64,000 nucleotides of DNA from contig JANDLT010000021.1 in the NCBI GenBank assembly GCA_024330265.1, forward strand, positions 1-64,000, written 5' to 3'. The position numbers and the translations under genes were made by a program. Origin of the DNA: Pyrinomonadaceae bacterium MAG19_C2-C3. Its GTDB lineage: Bacteria; Acidobacteriota; Blastocatellia; Pyrinomonadales; Pyrinomonadaceae. Each line of letters opens with the position of its first letter. Position 1 is the stretch's first letter. Under the pieces are notes generated by a model that saw only the letters and a program-made list of their open reading frames with translations, did not search any database and was not told the DNA's origin. Positions 29,766 to 40,225 of the stretch are shown here, one piece after another.

Positions 29766-30299
29766 ATGAATTTTTCGGCGTTTATCATCTGGGTTGACGA
29801 AGCGGGTGGTGGTGGCATTCTCGCCAACACGTTGCTTTCGCGCTGGTTCAATCTCGCATTGTTTGTCGGGTTGCTGTTCTTCCTGCTTCGCAAGCCGGTC
29901 GCCAACTTCTTCGGGACGCGGCGCGACGGGATTCGCCGCGATTTAATTCGCGCGCAAGAAGAACTCGCGGCGGCTAACGCCAAGCTTGAACAGGTCGAAG
30001 TCAAACTCGCGCTGTTGAGTTCAGAAGTCGAAACGGTACGGCGCGAAGCCGAAGAAGAATCGCGCATCGAACGCGAACGGTTGGCGACGGCGACGGAAAA
30101 CGAAATCAAGAAAATGCGCGAACAATCACAACGCGACATCGAGAACGCGGCGAAGCAAGCCCGTCACGCCTTGCGTCTCTACGCCGCCGAGCAGAGCATC
30201 CAACTCGCGGAACAGGTCGTGCGCCGCAACATTCAACCGGAAGATGACCGCCGCCTTGTCGGTGAGTACGTCACGAATTTGAAAGGAGCGCGAAGTTGA
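29766..30299 (+). CDS. atpF: F0 ATP synthase subunit b
   Basis: Second stalk subunit. From ATG 29766 the protein has 177 aa. A membrane segment (WFNLALFVGLLFFLLRKPV) is followed by a long coiled coil (RDLIRAQEELAAANAKLEQVEVKLALLSSEVETV, shown here in parts by its heptad pattern) and the C-terminal RRNIQPEDDRRLVGEYV that contacts delta. The frame is open from GTG 29745, which is an alternative start. The stop overlaps the start of atpH. Confidence 0.85.
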   Translation: MNFSAFIIWVDEAGGGGILANTLLSRWFNLALFVGLLFFLLRKPVANFFGTRRDGIRRDLIRAQEELAAANAKLEQVEVKLALLSSEVETVRREAEEESRIERERLATATENEIKKMREQSQRDIENAAKQARHALRLYAAEQSIQLAEQVVRRNIQPEDDRRLVGEYVTNLKGARS

Positions 30300-30844
30300 G
30301 TATTGAAACCGTCGCGCGCCGCTACGCCGTTGCCCTCACAGACATCGTTTTACAGGACGGAACCGCCGCCAAAACTCAAGAAGAACTTTCGGCTTGGGAA
30401 GCGATGATGACTTCCAATCCCGAACTAAATCAAGTTTTCGGCAATCCGACCGTACCTTACGACCAGAAGCAGAATCTTTTGCAAGCACTCATCACACGCG
30501 CGCAGGTGCGCCCGACAATCGCCAATTTCCTCAAAGTGCTTTTGCAAAACAACCGTTTAACCGAACTTCCCGCGATAAACCGCCGCTTCGTTGTTGAACT
30601 CGACAAGCGTTCTCATGTCGTTTCGGCGCAGGTCACGACCGCCCGCCCGATGGCGGACGACACACGCGAAGCTTTGCGCCACCAAATCGCGGAGATGGTC
30701 GGGCAGCAAGTGCGGCTTGAATTTACGGTGGATGAAAACCTTATCGGCGGCATCGTCACGCGCATCGGTTCGACCGTTTTCGACGGCTCGGTGCGTAGTC
30801 AACTCGAAGAAATACGCGAAGAATTGAAAGGCAGTAGGCAGTAG
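30296..30844 (+). CDS. atpH: F1 ATP synthase subunit delta
   Basis: Connects the stalk to the F1 head. 182 aa, normal length. IETVARRYAVALTDI at the N-terminus and LIGGIVTRIGSTVFDGSVRSQLEEI at the C-terminus are family signatures. The TTG start overlaps the previous stop, with AAGGAG upstream. The last residues, GSRQ, and the stop codon itself are read from the heptanucleotide repeat GCAGTAG, so a repeat array has replaced or extended the original gene end. Confidence 0.92.
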   Translation: MSIETVARRYAVALTDIVLQDGTAAKTQEELSAWEAMMTSNPELNQVFGNPTVPYDQKQNLLQALITRAQVRPTIANFLKVLLQNNRLTELPAINRRFVVELDKRSHVVSAQVTTARPMADDTREALRHQIAEMVGQQVRLEFTVDENLIGGIVTRIGSTVFDGSVRSQLEEIREELKGSRQ

Positions 30845-30927
30845 GCGGATAGTGGATAGTGGATAGTGGATAGTGGATAGTGAAGAAGCTGCTCTTAAAC
30901 TATCCGTTATCAACTATCCGTTATCAA
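30831..30927. repeat. Heptanucleotide inverted array between atpH and atpA
   Basis: Two units of GCAGTAG (30831-30844) are followed by five perfect units of GGATAGT (30847-30881). After an 18-base loop come facing units CTATCCG and TTATCAA, twice each (30900-30927). The arms pair into a long hairpin. The array starts inside the atpH end and stops about 25 bases before the atpA ATG. Confidence 0.9.
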
Positions 30928-30931
30928 CTAA

Positions 30932-32554
<1,623 letters not shown>

Positions 32555-32556
32555 AA

Positions 32557-32653
32557 CAGTAGGCAGTAGGCAGAGGGCAGTAGGCAGTGAAGACCAAAAC
32601 ATGTTTCGTCTTTTCTCCTCAACTGCCAACTGCCTACTGCCCTCTGCCTACTG
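32557..32653. repeat. Heptanucleotide inverted array between atpA and atpG
   Basis: Units CAGTAGG, CAGTAGG, CAGAGGG, CAGTAGG, CAGTGAA lead into a 40-base loop, then the inverse. The arms 32564-32588 and 32629-32653 are perfect 25-bp inverted repeats. The array fills the gap from 2 bases after the atpA stop to 7 bases before the atpG ATG, leaving no room for a separate ribosome binding site. Confidence 0.9.
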
Positions 32654-32660
32654 AACCATA

Positions 32661-33557
32661 ATGGCTAATCTTCTCGATATACGTCGCCGCATCAAGTCGG
32701 TCAAGAACACGCAGCAAATCACCAAAGCGATGAAAATGGTGTCGGCGGCGAAGCTCAAACGCGCGCAAGATAGAGTCGTTGCGGCGCGCCCGTTCGCGCG
32801 AAAGATGATTGAGGTTTTATCCAGTCTCGCGTCGCGTGTGAGTGATGATTTCTCGCATCCTTTGCTTGACCGTCGTGGTGATAATCGCGTTCTGGTCGTG
32901 CTTATCACGGCAGACAAAGGTTTGTGCGGTGGGTTCAATACGAACTTGGTCAAAGCCGGACAAGTCTTTCTGCGTGCGAACGAGGGCAAGCAGGTTGAGA
33001 TGATGGCGGTCGGGCGCAAAGGGCGCGATGCTTTTAGGCGGCGCGGCGCGAACATCATCAGCGAGCATCTCGGACTGACGGGCAAAGGGCAGGTTAATTA
33101 TACGGAAGCCCAAGCGGTCGCCCGCGAAGTCATCGAACGCTTCACCGAAGATAAAGAACTCGATAAGGTGTTCGTGATTTACAACGAATTTAAGTCCGTG
33201 CTTCAACAGCGCGTCGTCGTCGAACAAATCTTGCCGATTTCGCGCGCCGAAGAAACGGAACAAGTCGAAGGCGCGAACACTAATGAGCCGCAGACGATGG
33301 TTGATTATGTTTATGAGCAGACGCCGACCGAGATTTTCAGTAAGCTTCTGCCGCGCTTCGTCGAATCGCAAATCTTCCGCGCGATGTTGGAGTCGGTCGC
33401 ATCAGAACAGGGCGCACGCATGACGGCGATGGATTCGGCATCGAAGAACGCGGGCGAACTCATCGGCTCACTGACGCTCAACATGAACCGCATACGCCAA
33501 GCCGCGATTACGACGGAAATCATCGAAGTCGTTTCCGGTTCAGCCGCCGCGCAATAA
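32661..33557 (+). CDS. atpG: F1 ATP synthase subunit gamma
   Basis: Central rotor shaft of the ATP synthase. 298 aa. The N-terminal helix ANLLDIRRRIKSVKNTQQIT-KAMKMVSAAKLKRAQ and the C-terminal helix GARMTAMDSASKNAGELI-GSLTLNMNRIRQAAIT are highly typical. The next genes of a usual operon (beta and epsilon) do not follow; an array and terminator do. Confidence 0.96.
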   Translation: MANLLDIRRRIKSVKNTQQITKAMKMVSAAKLKRAQDRVVAARPFARKMIEVLSSLASRVSDDFSHPLLDRRGDNRVLVVLITADKGLCGGFNTNLVKAGQVFLRANEGKQVEMMAVGRKGRDAFRRRGANIISEHLGLTGKGQVNYTEAQAVAREVIERFTEDKELDKVFVIYNEFKSVLQQRVVVEQILPISRAEETEQVEGANTNEPQTMVDYVYEQTPTEIFSKLLPRFVESQIFRAMLESVASEQGARMTAMDSASKNAGELIGSLTLNMNRIRQAAITTEIIEVVSGSAAAQ

Positions 33558-33561
33558 GCAA

Positions 33562-33659
33562 AGTCGAAGGGTGAAGGTCGGAGGGCGAAATAAAAAGATT
33601 GAAGACTACTTCGCCCGTTTGACACTTTCGACCTTCGATTTTCAACTTTCACCTTTCGT
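33562..33659. repeat. Degenerate heptanucleotide array after atpG
   Basis: Left units GTCGAAG, GGTGAAG, GTCGGAG, GGCGAAA (about 33562-33590) face right units CTTTCGA, CCTTCGA, TTTTCAA, CTTTCAC, CTTTCG (about 33624-33659). Arms are imperfect but strongly 7-periodic. A one-arm relic of the same unit family (TCGAAAG GTGAAAG TGAAGG) is at about 55970-55990. Confidence 0.75.
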
Positions 33660-33660
33660 G

Positions 33661-33696
33661 AGGGAAGCCGTTAAATTTGGCTTCCCTTTCTATTTT
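33661..33696 (+). terminator. Terminator after atpG
   Basis: AGGGAAGCC pairs with GGCTTCCCT around a 9-base loop, then TTCTATTTT. It covers the TTG at 33677, so the VanZ-like gene probably starts later. Confidence 0.75.
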
Positions 33697-33715
33697 GTGG
33701 GACGATGCGCGAACA

Positions 33716-34216
33716 ATGTACGAACAAGCCGATGACCGACTTTCGACGCAATCGTATAACCGGTTGGGTTTGCGTCTATGGCGTTATGTGCCTTTGCTCT
33801 TTTGGGTTGGCGTCATCATTTTCGGTTCGGGCGATAACGTCTCCTCTGCCAAAACATCGCGCTATCTCGCGGTTGTGGTGCGCTTCCTGACGCCCGGCAT
33901 CAGTGATGAATGCTTATCCGTCGTCAATGTGGCTGTGCGAAAAACGGGACATTTCACGGTCTATGCCACGCTCGCCTTACTCGCCGCACGCGCTTTTCTC
34001 ACGTCTTCAAAAAGCGGTTTGCGACGACGCCCGTTCTTCGCCGCTTTCGTGCTGGTCGCCGTGTGCGCTGTGTCCGACGAGTATCATCAAGCTTCCGTTC
34101 CGTCGCGCACCGGCACAATTTACGATAGCTTGCTCGACATCGCGGGCGGAGCGTTCGCACTCGCGGCGGTGTGGCTTATCCGTCGCCGCCTTCACGGTCG
34201 CGCTAGTCCAAAATGA
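33716..34216 (+). CDS. VanZ-like membrane protein
   Basis: A 166-residue membrane protein with four predicted segments and the VanZ-family pattern: FWVGVIIFGSGD, RKTGHFTVYATLALLAARA (KxxHF core), AVCAVSDEYHQASVPSRTGTIYDSLLDIAGG. VanZ of enterococci gives low-level teicoplanin resistance; the general family role is unknown. The frame extends to TTG 33677, but that overlaps a terminator, so ATG 33716 is taken. Confidence 0.8.
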   Translation: MYEQADDRLSTQSYNRLGLRLWRYVPLLFWVGVIIFGSGDNVSSAKTSRYLAVVVRFLTPGISDECLSVVNVAVRKTGHFTVYATLALLAARAFLTSSKSGLRRRPFFAAFVLVAVCAVSDEYHQASVPSRTGTIYDSLLDIAGGAFALAAVWLIRRRLHGRASPK

Positions 34217-34236
34217 ATAACTGAAAGCAACACGAT

Positions 34237-34386
34237 ATGACCTTACCGGAAACACCTTCACCACCGCTCGCGGAATCCGCCGCACCGGACGAAAGCCGAT
34301 GGCACAAAGTCTATCTCGGCATCATCGTTTATCTCGTGATGCTCATCATTTTGTTGTGGACGTTTTCGCGCGTCTTCAGTCGTTGA
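34237..34386 (+). CDS. Small single-span membrane protein, 49 aa
   Basis: Not recognised as a family. A Pro-rich soluble N-terminus (TLPETPSPPLAESAAPDES) precedes one membrane segment (VYLGIIVYLVMLIILLWTF) and a short basic tail. It ends 25 bases before the sodium:solute symporter gene and starts 20 bases after the VanZ-like gene. Small one-span proteins are often encoded with symporters, so a helper role is possible but unproven. Confidence 0.55.
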   Translation: MTLPETPSPPLAESAAPDESRWHKVYLGIIVYLVMLIILLWTFSRVFSR

Positions 34387-34411
34387 TTAAATCTTCATCG
34401 CCATAATTTCT

Positions 34412-36112
34412 ATGCGAACACTCGATTGGCTCATCGTCGCCGCTTATCTGATTTACATCGTGTGGTCGGGTGCGCGTCTGGCGCGCGACTCGAAACAACT
34501 CGATGGATATTTTCTCGCCGGACGCAGCTTGCCGTGGTGGGCGGTCGGGTTGTCAATCATGGCGACGCAGCTTTCCGCGATAACCCTTGTCGGGACAACC
34601 GGACAGGCTTACGCCGATGGAATGCGGTTCATACAGTTTTATTACGGCTTGCCTCTGGCGATGATTGTTTTGTCAATGACGGTCGTGCCGTTCTTTTATC
34701 GCGCGCGTGTTTTCACCGCGTATGAATATCTCGAACAGCGTTTCGATGTGCGCGTGCGGACGCTGACGAGTTTGTGTTTTCTGATTTCGCGCGGGCTTGG
34801 CGTTGGTGTGATTATCGCCGCGCCGAGCGTGATTCTCTCGATTGTTTTGGGTTGGAGCGAAGTCGTCACCGTGTTTGCGATGGGTTTGACGACGACGGCT
34901 TACACGATGATTGGCGGCGTGCAGGCTGTGACGTGGACGGACGTTAAGCAGATGCTCGTCATCTTTTTAGGATTGACCGTGTGTTTGTTCGTCATCATCT
35001 CGCGCTTTCCGGCGGATGTTTCAGTGACGGACGCGCTCGCCCTCGCCGGAGCGACGAATCGTTTGACGACGGTTGATACGACGTTCGATTTAACGCAAAG
35101 CTATACGCTTTGGTCGGGACTCATCGGCGGCTTCTTTCTGATGCTCGCGTATTTCGGTTGTGACCAGAGTCAGGTGCAAAGATTCTTGACCGCGAAGTCG
35201 GTTGATGAAGGGCGCACGTCGCTCGTGATGAATGCGTTCATCAAAATCCCTATGCAGTTTCTTGTGCTGTTTATCGGTGTGATGGTGTTCGTGTTTTATC
35301 AATTCACCGCTCCGCCTTTGAACTTCAACCGCTCCGCCGTCAGGATGATTGAACGCAGTCCTTACGCCGCCGAATACGAAAGCTTGTCCGCCGAATATAA
35401 CCTCGCGCACGAACGGCGAAAGCGCGCGGCGGAAGATTATGCGCGCGACGCGGGGCGTGAAGGTGAATCGGCAGTTGACGGAGAACGAATCGGCGTTTAT
35501 CTCGAAGCCGACAAAGCCTTGAACGAGGTGCGGGCGCGCGGTGTCGCTTTGATTGAAACGGCGAGTGATAAAGATAAAACTTTCAACGACGTGAATCATG
35601 TTTTCCCGTCGTTCGTCATCGGGTACATGCCGATGGGTGTCGTAGGGCTTATCATCGCCGCGATTTTCGCCGCCGCGATGTCGAGCATCTCCGCCGAACT
35701 CAACGCCCTTGCGACCGCGACGACGATTGATTTTTACCGTCGCCATTACAAACCCGAAGCGGGCGATGTGGAACTCGTGCGCGCCGGACGTTTAGCGACT
35801 TTAGCGTGGGGAATCTTCGCGTGCATCGTCGCGCTTTATGCCACGTCACTCGGTTCTTTAATCGAAGTCGTCAATCGCTTCGGTTCGTTTTTTTACGGCT
35901 CACTGCTCGGCGTGTTCGTGCTAGCTTTCGGCGTCAAGCGTGCGACATCGCGCGGCGCGTTCTGGGGTTTATTGTGCGGTATCGCCGCCGTATGGGTGGC
36001 GAGTTTAACGACGAACATCGCGTTTCTATGGTTTAACGTCGTAGGCTGTTTCGTCGTCGTCGTCATCGGTTGGCTGATAAGTTTGACGGACAGTTCCGGT
36101 CAAAGCGTGTGA
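34412..36112 (+). CDS. Sodium:solute symporter family protein
   Basis: An inner-membrane carrier of the SSS family that takes up a small solute (sugar, amino acid, organic acid or similar) with Na+. 566 aa, about 13 membrane segments. Features are [35 protein letters not shown] (N-terminal family pattern, given in whole parts), [48 protein letters not shown] and [20 protein letters not shown] charged, probably helical insert of about 85 residues lies between segments at about residues 305-393, longer than usual. The substrate cannot be read from the sequence. Confidence 0.88.
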   Translation: MRTLDWLIVAAYLIYIVWSGARLARDSKQLDGYFLAGRSLPWWAVGLSIMATQLSAITLVGTTGQAYADGMRFIQFYYGLPLAMIVLSMTVVPFFYRARVFTAYEYLEQRFDVRVRTLTSLCFLISRGLGVGVIIAAPSVILSIVLGWSEVVTVFAMGLTTTAYTMIGGVQAVTWTDVKQMLVIFLGLTVCLFVIISRFPADVSVTDALALAGATNRLTTVDTTFDLTQSYTLWSGLIGGFFLMLAYFGCDQSQVQRFLTAKSVDEGRTSLVMNAFIKIPMQFLVLFIGVMVFVFYQFTAPPLNFNRSAVRMIERSPYAAEYESLSAEYNLAHERRKRAAEDYARDAGREGESAVDGERIGVYLEADKALNEVRARGVALIETASDKDKTFNDVNHVFPSFVIGYMPMGVVGLIIAAIFAAAMSSISAELNALATATTIDFYRRHYKPEAGDVELVRAGRLATLAWGIFACIVALYATSLGSLIEVVNRFGSFFYGSLLGVFVLAFGVKRATSRGAFWGLLCGIAAVWVASLTTNIAFLWFNVVGCFVVVVIGWLISLTDSSGQSV

Positions 36113-36139
36113 CTCGAAGTGAGGAGCGCAAATTACTTT

Positions 36140-36343
36140 TTCATCTTGCGCGGCGGGCGAAGTTTTGCGGCTCTGCCGCCTAATGTGCGGTGAGGCTTCG
36201 CCTCACCGATAACGATTACTCACACATCTTCGAGGCTGCGTCTCAAACGGGCGGCGTAGCCGCGACGTTTATTTCATACCGGATGGAAAGGCACAGCCTT
36301 TCCGCACATCGGGCGGCACAGCCGCAAAACTGCATAAGGTAAG
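36140..36343. mobile_element. Palindromic MITE-like element, family B copy 2 (old)
   Basis: About 204 bp. Ends TTCATCTTGCGCGG and inverted GCATAAGGTAAG are decayed forms of the family B ends. Inner arms AGTTTTGCGGCTCTGCCGCC and GGCGGCACAGCCGCAAAACT, and GTGAGGCTTCGCCTCAC, are nearly identical to the copy at 62700-62916. No clear 8-bp target duplication remains. Confidence 0.7.
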
Positions 36344-36419
36344 TTGGTTTTTGTTCGTCAGGCGGTGTTATGCTTCCGCTCAAATCATTCAACTTTAGAA
36401 GCCAAGAATTACCAACTTC

Positions 36420-37685
36420 ATGCTCAACGGATTTAAGCGTCCCCGTCGCGTTGTAATCACGGGTTTCGGTTGCGTCACGCCTTTAGGAACGGGACGCGAA
36501 AAGTTTTGGCGCGCCCTATGCGAAGGTGCAAGCGGCGTGCGTCGCATAGAGCGTTTCGACGTGAGCGATTCGCCCGTGAAAATCGCCGCCGAAGTCATTG
36601 ACTTCGACGCCGACGAAGAACTAAGCGTGAAAGACCGTCGCCACGTCGCGCGCACCGTCCCGCTCGCCTTGCGTGCCGCCCGCGAAGCGATTGGCGATGC
36701 GAAACTTGCACCCGAAGACATGACGATTGAAGAACGTCGCGCCGTCGGCGTCGTCTTGGGAACGGGCGGCGGCGGACTCTCGTTCACCGAAGAGCAGTAC
36801 GGGCATTTTTATCGCCACGAATATGCACGCGCGAGTGTCTATACGATTCCGGCTTCGACGCACGGCGGGCTTTCGTCGGAACTCTCCATGCGATGGAACT
36901 TGCGCGGACTTTCGCACATCGTTTCGACGGGCTGTACAAGCTCGACCGACGCCATTGCTTACGCCGCCGAACACATCGCGTTGGGGCGGCAAAACGTCAT
37001 GCTCACGGGCGGCGTTGACGCCCCGCTCGCGCCCGGCATTCTCGCCGGATTCAACCATATGACGGTCTTAACCGACGTATGGAACGACGAACCCGCGCGT
37101 GCGTCGCGCCCGTTTTCGCGTGACCGTTCCGGCATCGTGTTGGGCGAAGGGGCGTGGATTTATGTGCTTGAAGAATACGAAGCGGCGATGCGGCGCAAGG
37201 CGAACGTGTACGCCGAAATCACGGGCTACGGCGCGACGTGCGACGCATATCACCGCGTGCGTCTCGAAGACACCGGCGAAGAACCCGCCCGCGCGATGAC
37301 GCTCGCGTTGAAAGATGCCGGACGCGCTCCCGACGAAATTGATTACATCAATCTTCACGGGACAAGCACCCAACTCAATGACCGCATCGAAACACAAGCG
37401 GTCAAACTCGCGTTCGGTGAAAGTGCGCGACGCATTCCGATGTCGGGGACGAAATCGCAAATCGGTCATCCGCAAGGCGCGAGCGGGGCGGCGGGAATCG
37501 CGGCGGCTCTGTGCGCGATGCACACGAACACCTTGCCGCCAACGATAAATCTGGACGAGCCTGACCCGACGTGTGACCTCGATTATGTGCCGAACGTCGC
37601 GCGTGAAGCGACGGTTAAAATCGCGCTTTGTAATTGCATCGGCTTCGGCTCGAAGAACAGCGCGCTCGTCATCGAAAAGCTATAA
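36420..37685 (+). CDS. Beta-ketoacyl-ACP synthase of FabF type, probably specialised
   Basis: A condensing enzyme that joins an acyl starter with malonyl-ACP. 421 aa. The Cys-His-His triad is complete: Cys in STGCTSSTDA (about residue 171), His in NLHGTST (about 312) and His in GHPQGASGAAG (about 348). The surrounding motifs differ from housekeeping FabF (which has ACATG, EAHGTGT, GHLLGAAG) and resemble ketosynthases of secondary metabolism. The next two genes encode a methyltransferase and a flavoprotein in the same direction, which supports a small biosynthetic unit. No acyl carrier protein gene is nearby. Confidence 0.85.
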   Translation: MLNGFKRPRRVVITGFGCVTPLGTGREKFWRALCEGASGVRRIERFDVSDSPVKIAAEVIDFDADEELSVKDRRHVARTVPLALRAAREAIGDAKLAPEDMTIEERRAVGVVLGTGGGGLSFTEEQYGHFYRHEYARASVYTIPASTHGGLSSELSMRWNLRGLSHIVSTGCTSSTDAIAYAAEHIALGRQNVMLTGGVDAPLAPGILAGFNHMTVLTDVWNDEPARASRPFSRDRSGIVLGEGAWIYVLEEYEAAMRRKANVYAEITGYGATCDAYHRVRLEDTGEEPARAMTLALKDAGRAPDEIDYINLHGTSTQLNDRIETQAVKLAFGESARRIPMSGTKSQIGHPQGASGAAGIAAALCAMHTNTLPPTINLDEPDPTCDLDYVPNVAREATVKIALCNCIGFGSKNSALVIEKL

Positions 37686-37760
37686 TCGCCAAACGGCAAG
37701 ATTGAGTCGCCGTGAAATTTAGGCGGCAATTTAGAAGGCGGCAAAAACAGAAAGTGGACG

Positions 37761-37812
37761 GGTGACAAGTGACAGGTGACAAGTTAAAAAGCGAATCCTT
37801 CTTGTCACTCGT
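37761..37812. repeat. Heptanucleotide array overlapping a gene start
   Basis: GTGACAA GTGACAG GTGACAA GTTAAAA faces CTTGTCAC (37801-37808). The left arm provides the GTG triplets that could act as start codons of the methyltransferase gene, and the right arm lies inside that reading frame. Confidence 0.65.
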
Positions 37813-38527
37813 TATCCGGCACTTGCAACTCAAAGAGCGAAGCTACGAACTTGAACATCTCGATACGGGCGATTATACGGCGGCGGAATACACGGGATGT
37901 CTCGCGGAATTGCGTCGCATCAATCGCTGGCTCGGCGATGCGCGGGCGATGCGGCATACGATTTTGCGGCGCATCGAACGGGATGATTTGAGAGAGTTTT
38001 CACTGCTCGATGCGGGCGCGGGTTCGGGTGAATTACTGCGCGGCATCGCACGTTGGGCGGCGAAGAAAAACATTGATGCGCGACTGATAGGGCTTGAGCT
38101 TAATGAGCGTGCCACCGTTGCGCTCAAAGATGAATCACAGAGGCACGCGAATATCGAAGCCGTGCGTGCCGATGCTCTGGCGTTGCCGTTCGCGGACAAG
38201 AGTTTTGATTACGCGATGTGTTCATTGTTCGCGCATCATTTTCGTGAGGGTGAAATCGTCGCTCTGTTGCGCGAGTTCGGGCGCGTCGCGCGGGGCGGTG
38301 TGTTCGTGATTGACCTTCATCGTCACCTGACGGCGTACCTGCTTTACACGACGGCGGGACGCATCGTTTTACACAATCGCCTTGTGCGCGAAGACGGTGC
38401 GCTTTCTATCAGGCGCGGGTTTCGACCACCGGAATTATATAAACTCGCGGCACAAGCCGGACTCGAAGCCGTCGAAGTCGAGCGCGTGTTTCCGTTTCGT
38501 CTCATACTCATCGCACGCCCGTCTTGA
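37769..38527 (+). CDS. SAM-dependent methyltransferase, class I
   Basis: 252 aa. Motif I is FSLLDAGAGSGELLRGIA, followed by ARLIGLELNERA, AVRADALALPFADKSFDYAMC and FAHHF, the typical methyltransferase-11 layout. It probably methylates the product of the neighbouring ketosynthase; in other bacteria methyltransferase-flavoprotein pairs tailor polyketide quinones and pyrones. The N-terminus is uncertain, because the GTG start lies within a heptanucleotide repeat array; the conserved part begins around residue 20. Confidence 0.8.
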   Translation: MTGDKLKSESFLSLVIRHLQLKERSYELEHLDTGDYTAAEYTGCLAELRRINRWLGDARAMRHTILRRIERDDLREFSLLDAGAGSGELLRGIARWAAKKNIDARLIGLELNERATVALKDESQRHANIEAVRADALALPFADKSFDYAMCSLFAHHFREGEIVALLREFGRVARGGVFVIDLHRHLTAYLLYTTAGRIVLHNRLVREDGALSIRRGFRPPELYKLAAQAGLEAVEVERVFPFRLILIARPS

Positions 38528-38535
38528 TAACGCAC

Positions 38536-38565
38536 CCATCAACCTTGAACTTTGAACCTTGAACA
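38536..38565 (+). repeat. Single-arm heptanucleotide array
   Basis: ACCTTGA ACTTTGA ACCTTGA ACAA, four 7-base units without a facing arm, between the methyltransferase stop and the flavoprotein start. It covers the TTG at 38559. Confidence 0.65.
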
Positions 38566-38576
38566 ACTACGCCGAC

Positions 38577-39851
38577 ATGTACGACGCCGCCATCATCGGC
38601 GCGGGACCCGCCGGAACGAGCGCGGCGATTCATCTCGCGTTGCGCGGACGGCGCGTGTTGTTGGCGGAAGCGAAAAGCTTTCCGCGTGCGAAGTTGTGCG
38701 GCGAGTTCATCACACCGGAATGCTTCACACATTTCCGGCAACTCGGAGTCGAAACCGCGATGATGAACGCGGGCGGGACACACGTCACAGAAACGAATTT
38801 CTTCGCCGCGAGTGGCGCGCAGGTTAGCGTTCCAAGCGTCTGGTTCGGCAGCGAAGGGACGCAATCTTTCGCGCTCGGTTTGAGTCGTGCGGAAATGGAC
38901 ACGCGATTGCTGGCGCGGGCAAGGGAAGTCGGCGTTGAGGTGCGAGAAGAAACGCAAGCCGTGAATCTGTTATATGAAAACAGATTTGTGCGCGGCGTGA
39001 TTCTGCGCGGCAAAGATAAGCGCGAAGCGGCGGCACACGCGCGAGTAACGGTTGATGCGACGGGACGCGGGCGCGTTCTCGTGCGACGCCTCGAAGCGAT
39101 AAACGCGACGCAAGAATCCACAATGCCGGACGCGGAAACAACTCGAAATCCGCATCGCAATCCGTCGTCATCCCGTTCACGCGCCGGACTCGTCGCCTTC
39201 AAAACGCATCTCGTCGTAGGGCACGACGGGCGCGAAAATGATGACGAACAATATGGCGAACAATGCGAAATCTATTTTTACAAAGGCGGCTACGGCGGCT
39301 TGAACGGTGTCGAAGGCGGAGTTCGCAATCTGTGTTTCATCGTGCGCGCCGAAGATGTCAAAGCCCGCGACGGAAACGCCGCGCGCGTGATGCGCGAAGT
39401 CGTGTGCGGCAATCGGCGTGCGCGTCAGGTGTTGGATAAGGCGGAAGTCGTCGCCCCGTGGTTGTGCGTCGCGCTTGAGAGTTTCGGGCGCAACAAAATC
39501 GCACCCGCGCCCGGTCTGCTCGCGGTTGGCGATGCCGCCGCGTTTATTGACCCGTTCACCGGAAGCGGCATGTTGATGGCACTTGACGGGGGAGCGACGC
39601 TTGCCCGCACGCTTTCCCTGTGGCTTGAGCGTGAAGACGCACGCAACGACGCGAACATCGAATCATGGCGACGGCTCGCTTTTGATTACGAAGCAAGTTA
39701 CGAAGCAAAGTTCGCCGGACGATTGCGCGTCTGCGCGTGGTTGAGGCGTGCGGCTTTTGCACCCGCGCCGGTGATTGAAGTGGCGACGCGAATGCTCGGC
39801 GTGAGTGCGTCCGCGCGGCGCATCACCGCCCGCGCGACGAGGAAAGAGTAA
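38577..39851 (+). CDS. FAD-dependent oxidoreductase, geranylgeranyl reductase-like
   Basis: 424 aa from ATG 38577. The N-terminal Rossmann motif IIGAGPAGTSAAIHLA is followed by LLAEAKSFPRAKLCGEF (the CGE form of the family), VTVDATGRG and the second FAD motif LLAVGDAAAFIDPFTGSGMLMA. Relatives hydroxylate or reduce polyketide and isoprenoid compounds. As the third gene after a ketosynthase and a methyltransferase it likely acts on the same compound. The TTG at 38559 lies in a repeat and was not used. Confidence 0.85.
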   Translation: MYDAAIIGAGPAGTSAAIHLALRGRRVLLAEAKSFPRAKLCGEFITPECFTHFRQLGVETAMMNAGGTHVTETNFFAASGAQVSVPSVWFGSEGTQSFALGLSRAEMDTRLLARAREVGVEVREETQAVNLLYENRFVRGVILRGKDKREAAAHARVTVDATGRGRVLVRRLEAINATQESTMPDAETTRNPHRNPSSSRSRAGLVAFKTHLVVGHDGRENDDEQYGEQCEIYFYKGGYGGLNGVEGGVRNLCFIVRAEDVKARDGNAARVMREVVCGNRRARQVLDKAEVVAPWLCVALESFGRNKIAPAPGLLAVGDAAAFIDPFTGSGMLMALDGGATLARTLSLWLEREDARNDANIESWRRLAFDYEASYEAKFAGRLRVCAWLRRAAFAPAPVIEVATRMLGVSASARRITARATRKE

Positions 39852-39901
39852 TCCCGGAACTAAGAATTCATCCTTCACTTAACGCAGGTAAAGTATCCGT
39901 T

Positions 39902-40225
39902 ATGGACATTTTAGGTGAAACACTTTCGATTCCCGTCAAAAGAAACGAGACGGGCGCGCTGATTCGCTTACCACTTGAGCGATGGGAGCATATTCTTGAC
40001 GAACATCCGCGCGATTTTCTTACAGCGATTTTGATATTGTACTTGATGCCGTTGGCGACCCGGATTATATTCTCCGTGCGCGTGCTGGAGCGCGTGACGC
40101 AGTAGTTAATTCATGGTAAGCACTTTTTGCATGTTTTCTACCGTGAAATAAACAGGCAGGAAGGTTTCATCATCACGGCACGTTACCTTGACACTTTTGA
40201 CCGCAAATTAGTTATGCGAATCAAG
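39902..40225 (+). pseudogene. Frameshifted toxin-like gene (two frameshifts)
   Basis: ATG 39902 opens a frame giving ...LIRLPLERWEHILDEHP. At about 40010 the meaningful frame changes: YSDFDIVLDAVGDPDYILRA then RAGARDAVVN is read in another frame. At about 40105-40118 it returns to the first frame: GKHFLHVFYREINRQEGFIIT then ARYLDTFDRK. The joined protein matches my memory of a family with WEHI..HPE, DPDYIL and HVVYRE...GFIIT motifs found in toxin-like modules. A palindromic element begins at about 40211, at its 3' end. The following DUF2283-like gene is intact. Two errors in the assembly cannot be excluded. Confidence 0.7.

Noticed and set aside
30831-30927. Repeat arrays considered as CRISPR
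   Set aside because: Units are 7 bases without spacers, arms face each other, and there are no cas genes.
33677-33715. TTG start for the VanZ-like protein
   Set aside because: The TTG lies in the stem of the terminator after atpG.
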